Positions 1-7,503 of a stretch of DNA of 64,000 nucleotides are shown in pieces; the stretch's first letter is position 1, and every line of letters begins with the position of its first letter. Under the pieces are notes generated by a model, which was not told where the DNA came from, ran no database searches, and saw only the letters and a list, made by a program, of their open reading frames with translations. The stretch is from Candidatus Polarisedimenticolia bacterium. GTDB taxonomy: Bacteria > Acidobacteriota > Polarisedimenticolia > Gp22-AA2 > AA152. Where the stretch lies: positions 62,001 through 126,000 of the forward strand of contig DASYRE010000041.1 of NCBI GenBank assembly GCA_036004685.1. The letters are read 5' to 3'. The translations under genes were made by a program, and so were the position numbers.

Positions 1-1140
1 CCGGGCGGCCGAGGCGGGGACCTTCAGGCCGCTTTGCGACATCAAGGCGAGCAACCCGACCGTCTTGAGGGCGACGGTCTTTCCCCCCGTGTTCGGGCCG
101 CTGATGACCAGCACGCGATGGGTGGCGGGCAGCGTGAGATCCAACGGAACGAGCCGGCGCCCCGAGCCTTCCAAGCTGCGCTCGAGGACGGGATGCCTCG
201 CCTGCACGAGCGCCATACGCGAGGCATCGGCTCCCGGCGCCCCCTCCGTCAGGTCGGGATCGACGGCCTGCATCTCTTCGGCGAGGGCGGCTTTGGCCGC
301 GAGGAGATCGGCTTCTCCGAGAAGCGCCGTGAGCAGCCGGAGATCGCCGGCGCGCGTTCTCAAGAGTCCGGTGAAGTCGAGCAAGATGCGTCGCTGCTCG
401 ACCTCCTCTTCTTCCTTCATGCGAACCAGGTCGTTGTTCAGCGGAACCGTGGAGAGGGGTTCCATGTAGACCGTGGCTCCGCTGGAGGACAGGGCGTGCA
501 CGATTCCCTCGACGAGGCTCTGACTGTCGATGCGCACGGGAAGAACCCGCCGGTTGTTGCGGAGAGCGACGAAGTCGTCCTGCAGGGCCCGCGCCATCTC
601 GGGTTTCGAGGCGATCGAACGCAGCGCCTCCTCGAGGCGGGCCGAAATCGCCGTGATCCGCCGGCGCACTTGCGTCAATTCGGGGCTGCATCGATCCTCC
701 AGATCTCCCGTGGCGGAGATTTTCCCGTCGAGATAGCGCAGGAGGTTACCGAGATCGGGGAAGCTCCGGCCGGACTCCCGGAGGCGCGGATGCTCTGAGC
801 GTGCCAGGAGAGCGCGGACTTCCTGTCCCGTCCGCATGGCCTCGACGACGAGGAGAATCTCCGGGGCCGCGAGAAGCGATCCCTCGACCTCGAGACGCGC
901 CAGCAGAGGACGGATGTCGGTGGGGAGGGATAGGGGGAGGAAGCCCGAGGTCTGCCGGAAGAGGACCATCTCGCGCGTCTCGTCCTGCAGAGACTGGACG
1001 TCGGCGCGTGAGGAGGAGGGCCTCAGGAGGGTAGCGGCCTCCCGTCCGTACACGCTCCGGCAGTGGAGAGCGAGCCGGTCCAGAATCGCCGGGAATTCCA
1101 AGGAGGACAGGGAGTTTTCGGTGGCGCCGGGGTTATCCAC
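1..1140 (-). CDS. mutS2: MutS2 family ATPase/endonuclease, N-terminal part (cut by window edge)
   Basis: This is the first 380 codons of a MutS2-type protein, a MutS-like ABC ATPase linked in known relatives to suppressing homologous recombination or rescuing collided ribosomes. The reading frame stays open to the window edge. Near its end it carries the family Walker A motif SGPNTGGKT (about bases 78-104), preceded by the helical lever/clamp region with the expected YMEPLSTVPLNN-type stretch. The C-terminal ATPase remainder and any Smr nuclease domain lie outside the window. The start is taken as GTG at 1140-1138 (protein begins VDNPGATENSL). No strong ribosome-binding site precedes it, so a slightly different start is possible. 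A weak TATACA -10 on this strand (1183-1178) overlaps the rightward promoter at 1159-1185, so the two would be divergent. Identity is secure from the Walker region. Confidence 0.92.
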   Translation of the reverse strand, partial: MDNPGATENSLSSLEFPAILDRLALHCRSVYGREAATLLRPSSSRADVQSLQDETREMVLFRQTSGFLPLSLPTDIRPLLARLEVEGSLLAAPEILLVVEAMRTGQEVRALLARSEHPRLRESGRSFPDLGNLLRYLDGKISATGDLEDRCSPELTQVRRRITAISARLEEALRSIASKPEMARALQDDFVALRNNRRVLPVRIDSQSLVEGIVHALSSSGATVYMEPLSTVPLNNDLVRMKEEEEVEQRRILLDFTGLLRTRAGDLRLLTALLGEADLLAAKAALAEEMQAVDPDLTEGAPGADASRMALVQARHPVLERSLEGSGRRLVPLDLTLPATHRVLVISGPNTGGKTVALKTVGLLALMSQSGLKVPASAAR

Positions 1141-1158
1141 AAAATATTGTGTTTTTGC

Positions 1159-1185
1159 TTGACAAGACACCAAAGGTTGTATAAA
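1159..1185 (+). promoter_or_regulatory. Sigma70-type promoter, rightward, divergent from mutS2
   Basis: TTGACA (1159-1164), a 15-bp spacer and TATAAA (1180-1185) lie just upstream of mutS2 and point away from it. The spacer is short but both hexamers are near consensus. Transcription would start near 1192. The first downstream gene begins only at 1583 and has its own promoter at 1489, so this one most simply drives a non-coding transcript through the inverted repeat at 1325-1470. Confidence 0.6.
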
Positions 1186-1324
1186 TTCCGGCCCGGATCG
1201 ACCGGATCACCCCGTACCTCGCCGATCGGACGCGCGCCACGCGGGAGGGTGAGTGACACACCGCCGGTTCGGGCTCGGAATTATTCCCCGCCGCCATTAT
1301 CTTGCCTGGTTGGACCGCTTCTCA

Positions 1325-1470
1325 TTCCCGGAACTGCCCGTCCCCTCTAGAGTCCCCGAACCGCCGGCTGTCCAGTCGTGGCTCCCCTCTCCTGCGGGAA
1401 GCGGAAAGGCCACCTTCCGCCTCCCGGATCGACCCCGCTTCTGAAGCCTTTCACCGGGCAGTTCCGGGAA
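1325..1470. repeat. Perfect 16-bp inverted repeat enclosing 114 bp
   Basis: Bases 1325-1340 (TTCCCGGAACTGCCCG) are the exact reverse complement of 1455-1470. Between them lies a second strong local hairpin, GCGGAA near 1401 pairing with TTCCGC across a short loop. A 16-bp perfect match at this spacing is very unlikely by chance. I see no target-site duplication outside the arms and no transposase, so a mobile element is not favoured. Confidence 0.9.
1325..1470 (+). ncRNA. Candidate structured RNA closed by a long terminal stem (possibly 6S-like)
   Basis: As RNA this stretch folds into a long rod: a 16-bp closing stem, a largely unpaired middle, and an internal hairpin. A long stem with a central bubble and a length near 150-180 nt is the general architecture of 6S RNA. 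The GAAGCCTT string on the 3' side (about 1444-1451) also resembles the Escherichia coli 6S 3' bubble. It sits downstream of a promoter that serves no nearby gene. No poly-T terminator follows the closing stem. Identity as 6S is a guess; the structure itself is plain in the sequence. Confidence 0.32.
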
Positions 1471-1488
1471 GTATCGTGCGCTGCGGCC

Positions 1489-1517
1489 TTGGCCGCCGGG
1501 ATCGACCGCCGTATAAT
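1489..1517 (+). promoter_or_regulatory. Sigma70-type promoter for the 1583 gene
   Basis: TTGGCC (1489-1494), a 17-bp spacer and a perfect TATAAT (1512-1517). Start of transcription would be near 1524, giving a leader of about 60 nt to the GTG at 1583. Confidence 0.7.
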
Positions 1518-1582
1518 GATGAAGCCGTCCGCACTATAACACAGGGCTTCGAAGGGCAACGGGTTCCAGGAAGGGGGAGGGA

Positions 1583-2311
1583 GTGCGCGAATTCCAAGCA
1601 GTGCGCCCGGTGGCGCTTTTCGTCTTGCTGGCCCTTCTCGGGCCGATGCACGCCTTCACTCAGGAGAAGCCTCCGGTCAAGGCGGCCCCTCCCCCGCCGG
1701 CCGCCGAGGCGGGCACGGCGACGGGCGATATGGGGACGCTGGTGGTCCATCTCGCCGGGAACCGCAAGTTCTGCGTGGATCGCAACGAAGTCGGGGCGAA
1801 GCCGGGAACCGTCAAACCGCGTCAGGAGCGTAGCTCCCCGCTGGTGACGACGTTCGGATACAAGTACCAGATTTCGGCGAGCCGCCGCGGCACGAGCTCC
1901 ATCATCAAGCTCATGGAATCGCCGACCACCCGCACCGCCTACATGCAGAAGCAGGCTCCCCGAAAATCCCTTCCCCAGCCGCGGCTCGCGACCCCCAAGG
2001 ACCTCAAGGCGATCAATCGGCCTTTCGGGGGACAGGCCCAAATCGCGCGCTGGATCCCCGAATCCACCTGCACGACGCTGGCGGCCGACTACTCGTTCCC
2101 GCTGGCACCGGGACATTACGACATCTATCTGGGGTTCGACGTGCTCGTCAGCAGCGGGCAATGGCTGCCGCTGCAGAGCGACTACGTGACGGACGTGACG
2201 ATCGACAAGGACCTGAGCACGCGCGTCGACGGCCGGGTGGATTACACGGACGGGGTCCGGACCGTCAAAATGGAATCGTCCCGCAAGCCCTCACCGCCCG
2301 CGAAGCGATGA
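1583..2311 (+). CDS. Exported protein of unknown function
   Basis: A 242-residue protein with a classical signal peptide (hydrophobic stretch about residues 8-24, LFVLLALLGPMHAFT), then a Pro/Ala-rich linker to about residue 50 and a mature domain of about 190 residues. The mature part has two Cys (in KFCVDR and ESTCTTL) and a tail rich in basic residues. I do not recognise the family. The start is GTG at 1583, set by the strong GGGGGAGG site at 1573-1580. It lies 37 bp upstream of the TMTC-like gene on the same strand, so the two may share the promoter at 1489-1517. A periplasmic or outer-membrane-associated location is inferred from the signal peptide alone. Confidence 0.75.
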   Translation: MREFQAVRPVALFVLLALLGPMHAFTQEKPPVKAAPPPPAAEAGTATGDMGTLVVHLAGNRKFCVDRNEVGAKPGTVKPRQERSSPLVTTFGYKYQISASRRGTSSIIKLMESPTTRTAYMQKQAPRKSLPQPRLATPKDLKAINRPFGGQAQIARWIPESTCTTLAADYSFPLAPGHYDIYLGFDVLVSSGQWLPLQSDYVTDVTIDKDLSTRVDGRVDYTDGVRTVKMESSRKPSPPAKR

Positions 2312-2348
2312 TCCCTTCACGGAGCGCCCGGGAGGAGCACCGACTCGT

Positions 2349-4514
2349 TTGAGTCGCCGACCGTCATCCCAGACCTCCGCGCCCCCGGATCCTCGCACCC
2401 TCCTTCGCTGCCTCCTGGTTTTCGCGCTCGCCGTGGTCGCGTACTCCAACACGCTGCGCAACGGATTCGTCTTCGACGATCGAATCCTCATCCAGCGGAA
2501 TCCGCAGCTCCGCTCCGCGGAAGGGATGGGGCAGCTCTTCGTCTCGCCCTATTGGACGGGAGAAGGGCGAACGAACCGGCTCTATCGCCCGCTGACGGCT
2601 TTCTCCTTCGCACTGAACTACCGGCTGGGAGATTCCCCTTTCGGATTCCACCTGATCAACGCGCTGCTCCACGGGTGCGTCTCGGTCCTCGGGCTCCTGC
2701 TCGTGCTTCGGCTTTTCGGGCATCCCGGAATGGCGAGTCTCGCCGCGGCGCTGTTCGCGGTGCATCCGGTCCAGAGCGAGTCGGTGGCGGGGCTGGTCGG
2801 AAGGGCGGAAATCCTGTCGGCGCTTTTCGTGGTCGGCGCGCTGCTCCTGGATCGACGAGTCTCGCTTCACCGAAGCGTCACGCGCGCGGCCTCGATGCTC
2901 TTGTTCTTCCTGGCTCTTCTGTCCAAGGAAAACGCCCTAGCCTACCCGGCCCTCCTGATCGGCACGGATCTCTTGCTCGGCCGCCCCCAGGATCTTTCAG
3001 CCCGCTCGCGCCGGGGCGAATACCTGGCGGTGGCGGGAGTCGCCGCGATCTACCTGGCGCTCCGGTTGAAGGTCCTTGGGGCCCTGATGGAACCGTCGCG
3101 AATTCCCGGAGTGGACAATCTTCTGGCGCATTCGCCGGCGGGAACCCGCGTCATGACGGCGTTTTCCCTGTGCGCCCGCTATCTGGGTCTCTTCCTCTTC
3201 CCGCGACAGCTCTCCGCCGACTACTCGGCGCGCCAGATCGAGCCGGTCTCCGGTATGGGCGACCCGGCGGTCTGGCTCGGGATGCTCGTGGTGATGGGAT
3301 TTGTCCTGGTCGTCGCCGGCCTCCGGCGCCGGCTGGCCCCCCTCTCGTGGGGACTCGGATTCGCGGGCGCCTCCTTCGTGCTGGTGTCGAACCTGCTCTT
3401 CCCCATCGGGACGATCTTTGCGGAGCGGCTCCTCTATCTTCCTCTCCTGGGTCTTTGCACCGCCGCCGCCTTCCTCGCCTCGATCGCTGCCGACAAGCGG
3501 CCGCGGACGACGGCCGCGGCCGCCGCCGCGCTGCTGGTTCTCCTCGGTTCGCGAACCTGGCTGAGGAACCGGGACTGGCGCGATGACTTTTCTCTCTTCA
3601 GCGCGGCGGCGCGGGTCAGTCCGCGCAGCGCGCGGGTCCGATACAATCTCGGGAACGCCTTCCGCCGCCGGGGAAACCTGGCGGAGGCCGAGGACAACTA
3701 CCGAGCCAGCCTGGCGCAGTATCCGGGATTCGAGGCGGCGCAGAAGAATCTGGGCGTCGTCCTGATCGATCGGGGAAGGGGAGAGGAGGCCGTCGACCTT
3801 TTCCGGCAGGCGCTGGCGCGCTCCCCCGCCGATGGGTCGCTGCACAACAATCTGGGGAACGCCTATAGGAGTCTGGGGCGGAACGCCGAGGCGGAGGCGG
3901 AGTATCTCCGGGCTCTCGAGCTGAACCCCGATTTCGCCGATTCCCACAACAACCTCGGGACGATCTTCCACGAGCGGGGGGATTGGTCGCGGGCCGAATC
4001 GGAGTATCGCAACGCGACGCGTCTCGACCCGGCCCGGGACTCCTTCCGGATCAACCTCGGGAACCTCCTCCTCCAGCGGGGAGAAGCTTCACGAGCCGAA
4101 TCGGCGTTCCGCGAGACGGCGGTGAGGAACCCCTCCCTGGCGCCGGCGCGGCGGGGCCTCGGCGAGGCGCTGCTTGCGGAGGGAAGGACGGAGGAGGCCG
4201 AGCGGGAGCTTTCCCTTTCCCTGAAGCTGGATCCCGGCCAATGGGAGGCTCCGGCTCTGCTCGGGTATCTGCACCAACGCCGGGGCGATCCGGACCGCGC
4301 CATCGATTTTTATAGGAGATCTCTGGCCCGGAAACCGGATCAGGTCGAATTGCACCAGAACCTGGGGATGCTGTATGCGACACGGCCCGGATCGCGCCGG
4401 CAGGCCCTCGAACACCTGCGCCAATGCCTGGCGCTCTCCCCGCCGCCGGCCGTGGAGGCGCAGGTCAAGAAGCTCGTCGAGGAGCTGGAGAAACGGGAAG
4501 AATCGGCGCCTTGA
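2349..4514 (+). CDS. TMTC-like polytopic membrane protein with C-terminal TPR repeats
   Basis: A 721-residue protein in two halves. Residues 1-410 are multi-spanning membrane sequence with the hallmarks of TMTC/DUF1736 proteins: an early luminal/periplasmic loop with FVFDDRILI, YRPLTAFSF and HLINALLH, then HPVQSESV and GRAEILS. Residues 415-715 are about eight TPR units (repeated NLGN, A.....Y..AL, P motifs). Eukaryotic TMTCs are GT-C-fold O-mannosyltransferases. Bacterial homologues are mostly uncharacterised, so lipid-linked sugar transfer at the membrane is an inference. The start is TTG at 2349 behind GGGAGGAG (2330-2337). Its stop is only 3 bp from the stop of the convergent DsbA-like gene. 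Confidence 0.8.
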   Translation: MSRRPSSQTSAPPDPRTLLRCLLVFALAVVAYSNTLRNGFVFDDRILIQRNPQLRSAEGMGQLFVSPYWTGEGRTNRLYRPLTAFSFALNYRLGDSPFGFHLINALLHGCVSVLGLLLVLRLFGHPGMASLAAALFAVHPVQSESVAGLVGRAEILSALFVVGALLLDRRVSLHRSVTRAASMLLFFLALLSKENALAYPALLIGTDLLLGRPQDLSARSRRGEYLAVAGVAAIYLALRLKVLGALMEPSRIPGVDNLLAHSPAGTRVMTAFSLCARYLGLFLFPRQLSADYSARQIEPVSGMGDPAVWLGMLVVMGFVLVVAGLRRRLAPLSWGLGFAGASFVLVSNLLFPIGTIFAERLLYLPLLGLCTAAAFLASIAADKRPRTTAAAAAALLVLLGSRTWLRNRDWRDDFSLFSAAARVSPRSARVRYNLGNAFRRRGNLAEAEDNYRASLAQYPGFEAAQKNLGVVLIDRGRGEEAVDLFRQALARSPADGSLHNNLGNAYRSLGRNAEAEAEYLRALELNPDFADSHNNLGTIFHERGDWSRAESEYRNATRLDPARDSFRINLGNLLLQRGEASRAESAFRETAVRNPSLAPARRGLGEALLAEGRTEEAERELSLSLKLDPGQWEAPALLGYLHQRRGDPDRAIDFYRRSLARKPDQVELHQNLGMLYATRPGSRRQALEHLRQCLALSPPPAVEAQVKKLVEELEKREESAP

Positions 4515-4517
4515 TTC

Positions 4518-5474
4518 CTACTTACCCCCGCTGGAGGCCGTCTTGGCTCCCGTCAGCTCCGCGTCGATCATCCTCTTGAAGCCCTCCAGGCTGCGATCGT
4601 TGACCTTGCGCCCGTTCAGATAAAGCGAAGGCGTGCCCGTGACGGCGGCATCCGCGCCGTCCCGGAGGTCTTTGGCGATAATCTGCTCGAGGGCCGGATC
4701 CTTCATGGTCTTCTCGAACAACGGGACGTTCAGACCAATCTGCTTGGCGAACTCGCTGAACCGGAGCTTTCCCTGCGCGTCGGCCATCGAGGCCTGGTTC
4801 TCGAAGATCTTGTCGTGCATCTCCCAGAACTTTCCTTGCTTCATTGCGGCGAGAGAGGCCAGGGCAGCCGGACGGGCGTTCTGGTGGAACGAAAGGGGAT
4901 ACTGCTTGAACACCAGCTTGACCTGCTTGGGATAGGCGTCGAGCACCTGCTTGAGAAGAGGCTCGACCCTCGCACAGTAGGGGCACTGGTAATCGGAGAA
5001 CAGGACGATGGTGACCTTGGCGCTCTTGGGGCCGCGCACGGGCGAGCCGAGGGTATCGATCTTGTAAACTTTGTTGGGATCCTCCTGGGCGCCGGGCGCC
5101 GGGGACGGGGGCGCGGCAGCCAGCTTCGCCAGCGACGCGGCAAGGTTGCTCTGCACCGTCGAGCGATCCTTGCCCGCCTTGACGTCCTGGACGACTTGCT
5201 GGGCAAGCGGCAGGCTCTTGCCACAGTGGGGATCCTTCACTCGACACTCCGCCAACGTCATCCCGCAGCCACAGTTGCATCGATTGCCGTTGAGGATTTC
5301 GGTGGCCATAGTGACTTGTTGGGGTGTCATCCCGGTGAAGTCCACGCCGTTCATGGGCGTGCCGCCGGGGGCGGGAGCTGGATTCTCCGCAGCGGGGCTG
5401 GAAGCGGCGAAGCCAAAGAGGGCAAGAACGACCGCGCCGAGGGCCAAGAATATCGTCGATCGCTTTGGTGCCAT
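4518..5474 (-). CDS. Exported DsbA-family thioredoxin with N-terminal Cys cluster
   Basis: A 318-residue exported protein. A signal peptide (about 1-29, ending SSPAAE) is followed by a small domain (45-120) with five Cys at positions 66, 68, 70, 77 and 84 (CNCGCG then two more). A DsbA/thioredoxin domain (about 140-310) has the redox pair CPYC at 164-167 and a cis-Pro loop (TGTPSLYLNG). The C-terminal domain matches DsbA-like disulfide oxidoreductases that also receive electrons from vitamin-K-type or DsbB-type partners in other bacteria; no partner is encoded nearby. The Cys-rich N-domain recalls PCYCGC-type metal-binding stretches and is unusual for DsbA. The ATG at 5474 follows its own promoter (5550-5523). 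Confidence 0.88.
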   Translation of the reverse strand: MAPKRSTIFLALGAVVLALFGFAASSPAAENPAPAPGGTPMNGVDFTGMTPQQVTMATEILNGNRCNCGCGMTLAECRVKDPHCGKSLPLAQQVVQDVKAGKDRSTVQSNLAASLAKLAAAPPSPAPGAQEDPNKVYKIDTLGSPVRGPKSAKVTIVLFSDYQCPYCARVEPLLKQVLDAYPKQVKLVFKQYPLSFHQNARPAALASLAAMKQGKFWEMHDKIFENQASMADAQGKLRFSEFAKQIGLNVPLFEKTMKDPALEQIIAKDLRDGADAAVTGTPSLYLNGRKVNDRSLEGFKRMIDAELTGAKTASSGGK

Positions 5475-5522
5475 GGAGACAATCTCCGATTGGGTTGGTA
5501 TTCAGATCAATGGGTGGCCTTC

Positions 5523-5550
5523 ATTATAGGTTTCCCCACCCAAAAGTCAA
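5523..5550 (-). promoter_or_regulatory. Sigma70-type promoter for the DsbA-like gene
   Basis: On the minus strand: TTGACT (5550-5545), a 16-bp spacer and TATAAT (5528-5523). Start near 5516, about 40 nt upstream of the ATG at 5474. Confidence 0.75.
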
Positions 5551-5616
5551 AGGGAAAGAGCCGGGGAACCCGCTGAAATCGGCGCTTTGGGGCGCTCCGG
5601 CTTCCCTCCATGTTCG

Positions 5617-5625
5617 TGCTATACT
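5617..5625 (+). promoter_or_regulatory. Extended -10 promoter for the 5656 gene pair
   Basis: TGC followed by TATACT (5620-5625) forms an extended -10 element. No good -35 is visible. It sits 31 bp before the TTG start at 5656. Confidence 0.5.
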
Positions 5626-5655
5626 GCAGACATCCTGGTCGAGCGAGGAGCGCCC

Positions 5656-6228
5656 TTGAACCGAACCGGCCGTCCGTCGCCCTGCATGGCTCTTCTTCTG
5701 ATGATAATGCTCGCGACCGCTCTCGTGGCCGAAGAAGAGAAGGCTGCCCCCGGTGCTCTCCCCGAGGTGTCGTCGCCCTGGCGCACGCAGGATTTCGTGG
5801 CGCCGCTCGAAAAGGTCCGGAGCGAGCTTCTGGCGATGGCGACCGAGGACGGTTTGACCGTCCAGGAGGGGGACAAGGAGGAAAAAAAGGAGGGTCGCTT
5901 CAAAACCGACCTGGTCGAATTCGACAGCAATCGCTTTGGCGTCGACGTCTCAATCCCTCCTCCCAAAGCCAGCCCGAAGTACCCGTTCTTCCAGCTGAAC
6001 CAGATGACTGCGGGCCGCTACGGGCTCGAGGGCCGGGTATGGAGCCTTTCCCCGACGCAGGTCCGCGTCGATCTCCGGGCGCTGCTGGAGATCCGGGGAA
6101 TGGACCAGAAGGTGCGCACTCTGCGCTGGGTTCCCCGGCTCTCCAACGGCGAAATCGAATCGAACTATTTCACGCGCCTCTCCCAACGCCTGCTGAAGGC
6201 GGCGAACGAAGGCTCCTCGCCGAGGTGA
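5656..6228 (+). CDS. Small exported protein of unknown function
   Basis: A 190-residue protein starting with TTG at 5656, chosen because GAGGAG (5645-5650) lies 5 bp upstream and the product then opens with a signal peptide (hydrophobic MALLLMIMLATALVA, cleaved before EEEK). The mature part is acidic at first, then has a conserved-looking alpha/beta segment (about residues 95-185; YPFFQLNQMTAGRYGLEG, alternating Val/Asp strands). The overall look is of a small periplasmic or lipoprotein-like assembly domain, but no Cys lipobox is present and I do not recognise the family. The DUF1015 gene starts 7 bp after its stop, so the two are probably cotranscribed. Confidence 0.7.
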   Translation: MNRTGRPSPCMALLLMIMLATALVAEEEKAAPGALPEVSSPWRTQDFVAPLEKVRSELLAMATEDGLTVQEGDKEEKKEGRFKTDLVEFDSNRFGVDVSIPPPKASPKYPFFQLNQMTAGRYGLEGRVWSLSPTQVRVDLRALLEIRGMDQKVRTLRWVPRLSNGEIESNYFTRLSQRLLKAANEGSSPR

Positions 6229-6234
6229 TCGCCC

Positions 6235-7503
6235 TTGGCGCCCGTTCTTCCTTTCCGCGCGCTCCTTTATCACCCGCGATTCGGTCCCGAAATGGGGAGA
6301 ATCGTCGCCCCTCCCTACGACGTCATCGGCGAGAATCAGCGTAGCGAGCTCGAAAGCTCCCATCCGAAGAACGTCGTCCGCCTGATCCTTCCCGGGGAGG
6401 CGGGCCGTGAGGGCGATGGCACGTTCTATGCGGGCGCGGCCGGGCTGTTGAAGAAGTGGCGGGAGGAAGGGACCTTGCAGCAGGATCCCGGAGCCTGCCT
6501 GTATCCCTATCGCCAGACGTTCCGGGGTCCCGACGGCTCGGAGTCCTCCCGCCTCGGGTTTTTCGGAGCGCTGGAGATGGAGGAAGCTCGCCAGGGGGCT
6601 CCGCTGCCGCACGAGAAGACGCTCGAAGGGCCCCGGCGGGATAGGACCCGGCTCATCGCCGCATGCCGCGCCAACTTGAGCCCGATATTCCTCATCCATC
6701 CCGATGAAAGCGGACGGGTCGGCTCGAGTCTGGAGGGCGCCGCCACCCGACCGGCGTTGTTTCGTTTCTCGGATCCGCAGGGCGTCACGCACGAGCTCTG
6801 GCGCCTGGACGATCGGGCGTCGATCGATGAAATTCGCAGCGCTATGGGGGGCGACTGGACGCTGATCGCCGACGGCCATCACCGTTACGAGTCGGCGCAG
6901 GCGGTGATGCGGGATTTCCCTGAAGAGGCGGGGGCCCGGCGGGTTCTCGCCTTTTTCTGCAGCCTCAAGGATCGGGGTTTCCGAATCTTTCCGATCCATC
7001 GGCTCGTCCGCTCGCTCGACGCGGCAAGGGCGGCCGACCTGCGCCGGAGCTTGACGGAGAGGATGACGGCGACGGCGCTTCCGGCCGGGGCCGATCCGGA
7101 GGATCTGCTCTTAATGCTCCGTAAGGGCGGCGAAGGAACCTTCGGAGCCGTGTTGCCGGCCGGCCCGCCTCTGATCTTGAAGAGCAGGCCTTCTCCCGCG
7201 CCCGGCGCCGGCCCCGCCTTGGAGGACCTGGACACGGTCGTGCTCCAGCGCGAGGTTCTTTCCGGGATTCTCGGAATCTCGCCGGCGGACGCGGAGAGGG
7301 GGGCTGTCGGCTTCACGCCCGACGCCCGGGAAGCGTTCCGGCAGGTCCGCCAGGGCGAAGCGGCGGCCGCTTTCCTGTTGAACCCTCTCCGGATCGACTC
7401 GGTGATTCGGGCGGCTCGATCGGGCCTCCGCCTGCCGCAGAAAAGCACCTACTTCTTCCCGAAGGTATTCACCGGGCTCGTCATCCGTCCCTTCGAGTCA
7501 TGA
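6235..7503 (+). CDS. DUF1015 family protein
   Basis: A 422-residue cytoplasmic protein of the DUF1015 family, recognised by the opening FRALLYHPR...VAPPYDVI, the ADGHHRYE motif (about residues 212-219), the ARRVLAFFCSL strand and the C-terminal ARSGLRLPQKSTYFFPK segment. DUF1015 proteins are widespread, often near serine biosynthesis genes, and some have been proposed to phosphorylate free serine. No serA is present here, so the substrate is open. The start is TTG at 6235 behind GAGGTG. Its end overlaps the end of the convergent desulfurase homologue by 6 bp. Confidence 0.85.
   Translation: MAPVLPFRALLYHPRFGPEMGRIVAPPYDVIGENQRSELESSHPKNVVRLILPGEAGREGDGTFYAGAAGLLKKWREEGTLQQDPGACLYPYRQTFRGPDGSESSRLGFFGALEMEEARQGAPLPHEKTLEGPRRDRTRLIAACRANLSPIFLIHPDESGRVGSSLEGAATRPALFRFSDPQGVTHELWRLDDRASIDEIRSAMGGDWTLIADGHHRYESAQAVMRDFPEEAGARRVLAFFCSLKDRGFRIFPIHRLVRSLDAARAADLRRSLTERMTATALPAGADPEDLLLMLRKGGEGTFGAVLPAGPPLILKSRPSPAPGAGPALEDLDTVVLQREVLSGILGISPADAERGAVGFTPDAREAFRQVRQGEAAAAFLLNPLRIDSVIRAARSGLRLPQKSTYFFPKVFTGLVIRPFES

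Noticed and set aside
1325-1470. Miniature inverted-repeat transposable element
   Set aside because: No target-site duplication flanks the 16-bp arms and I see no second copy in the window.
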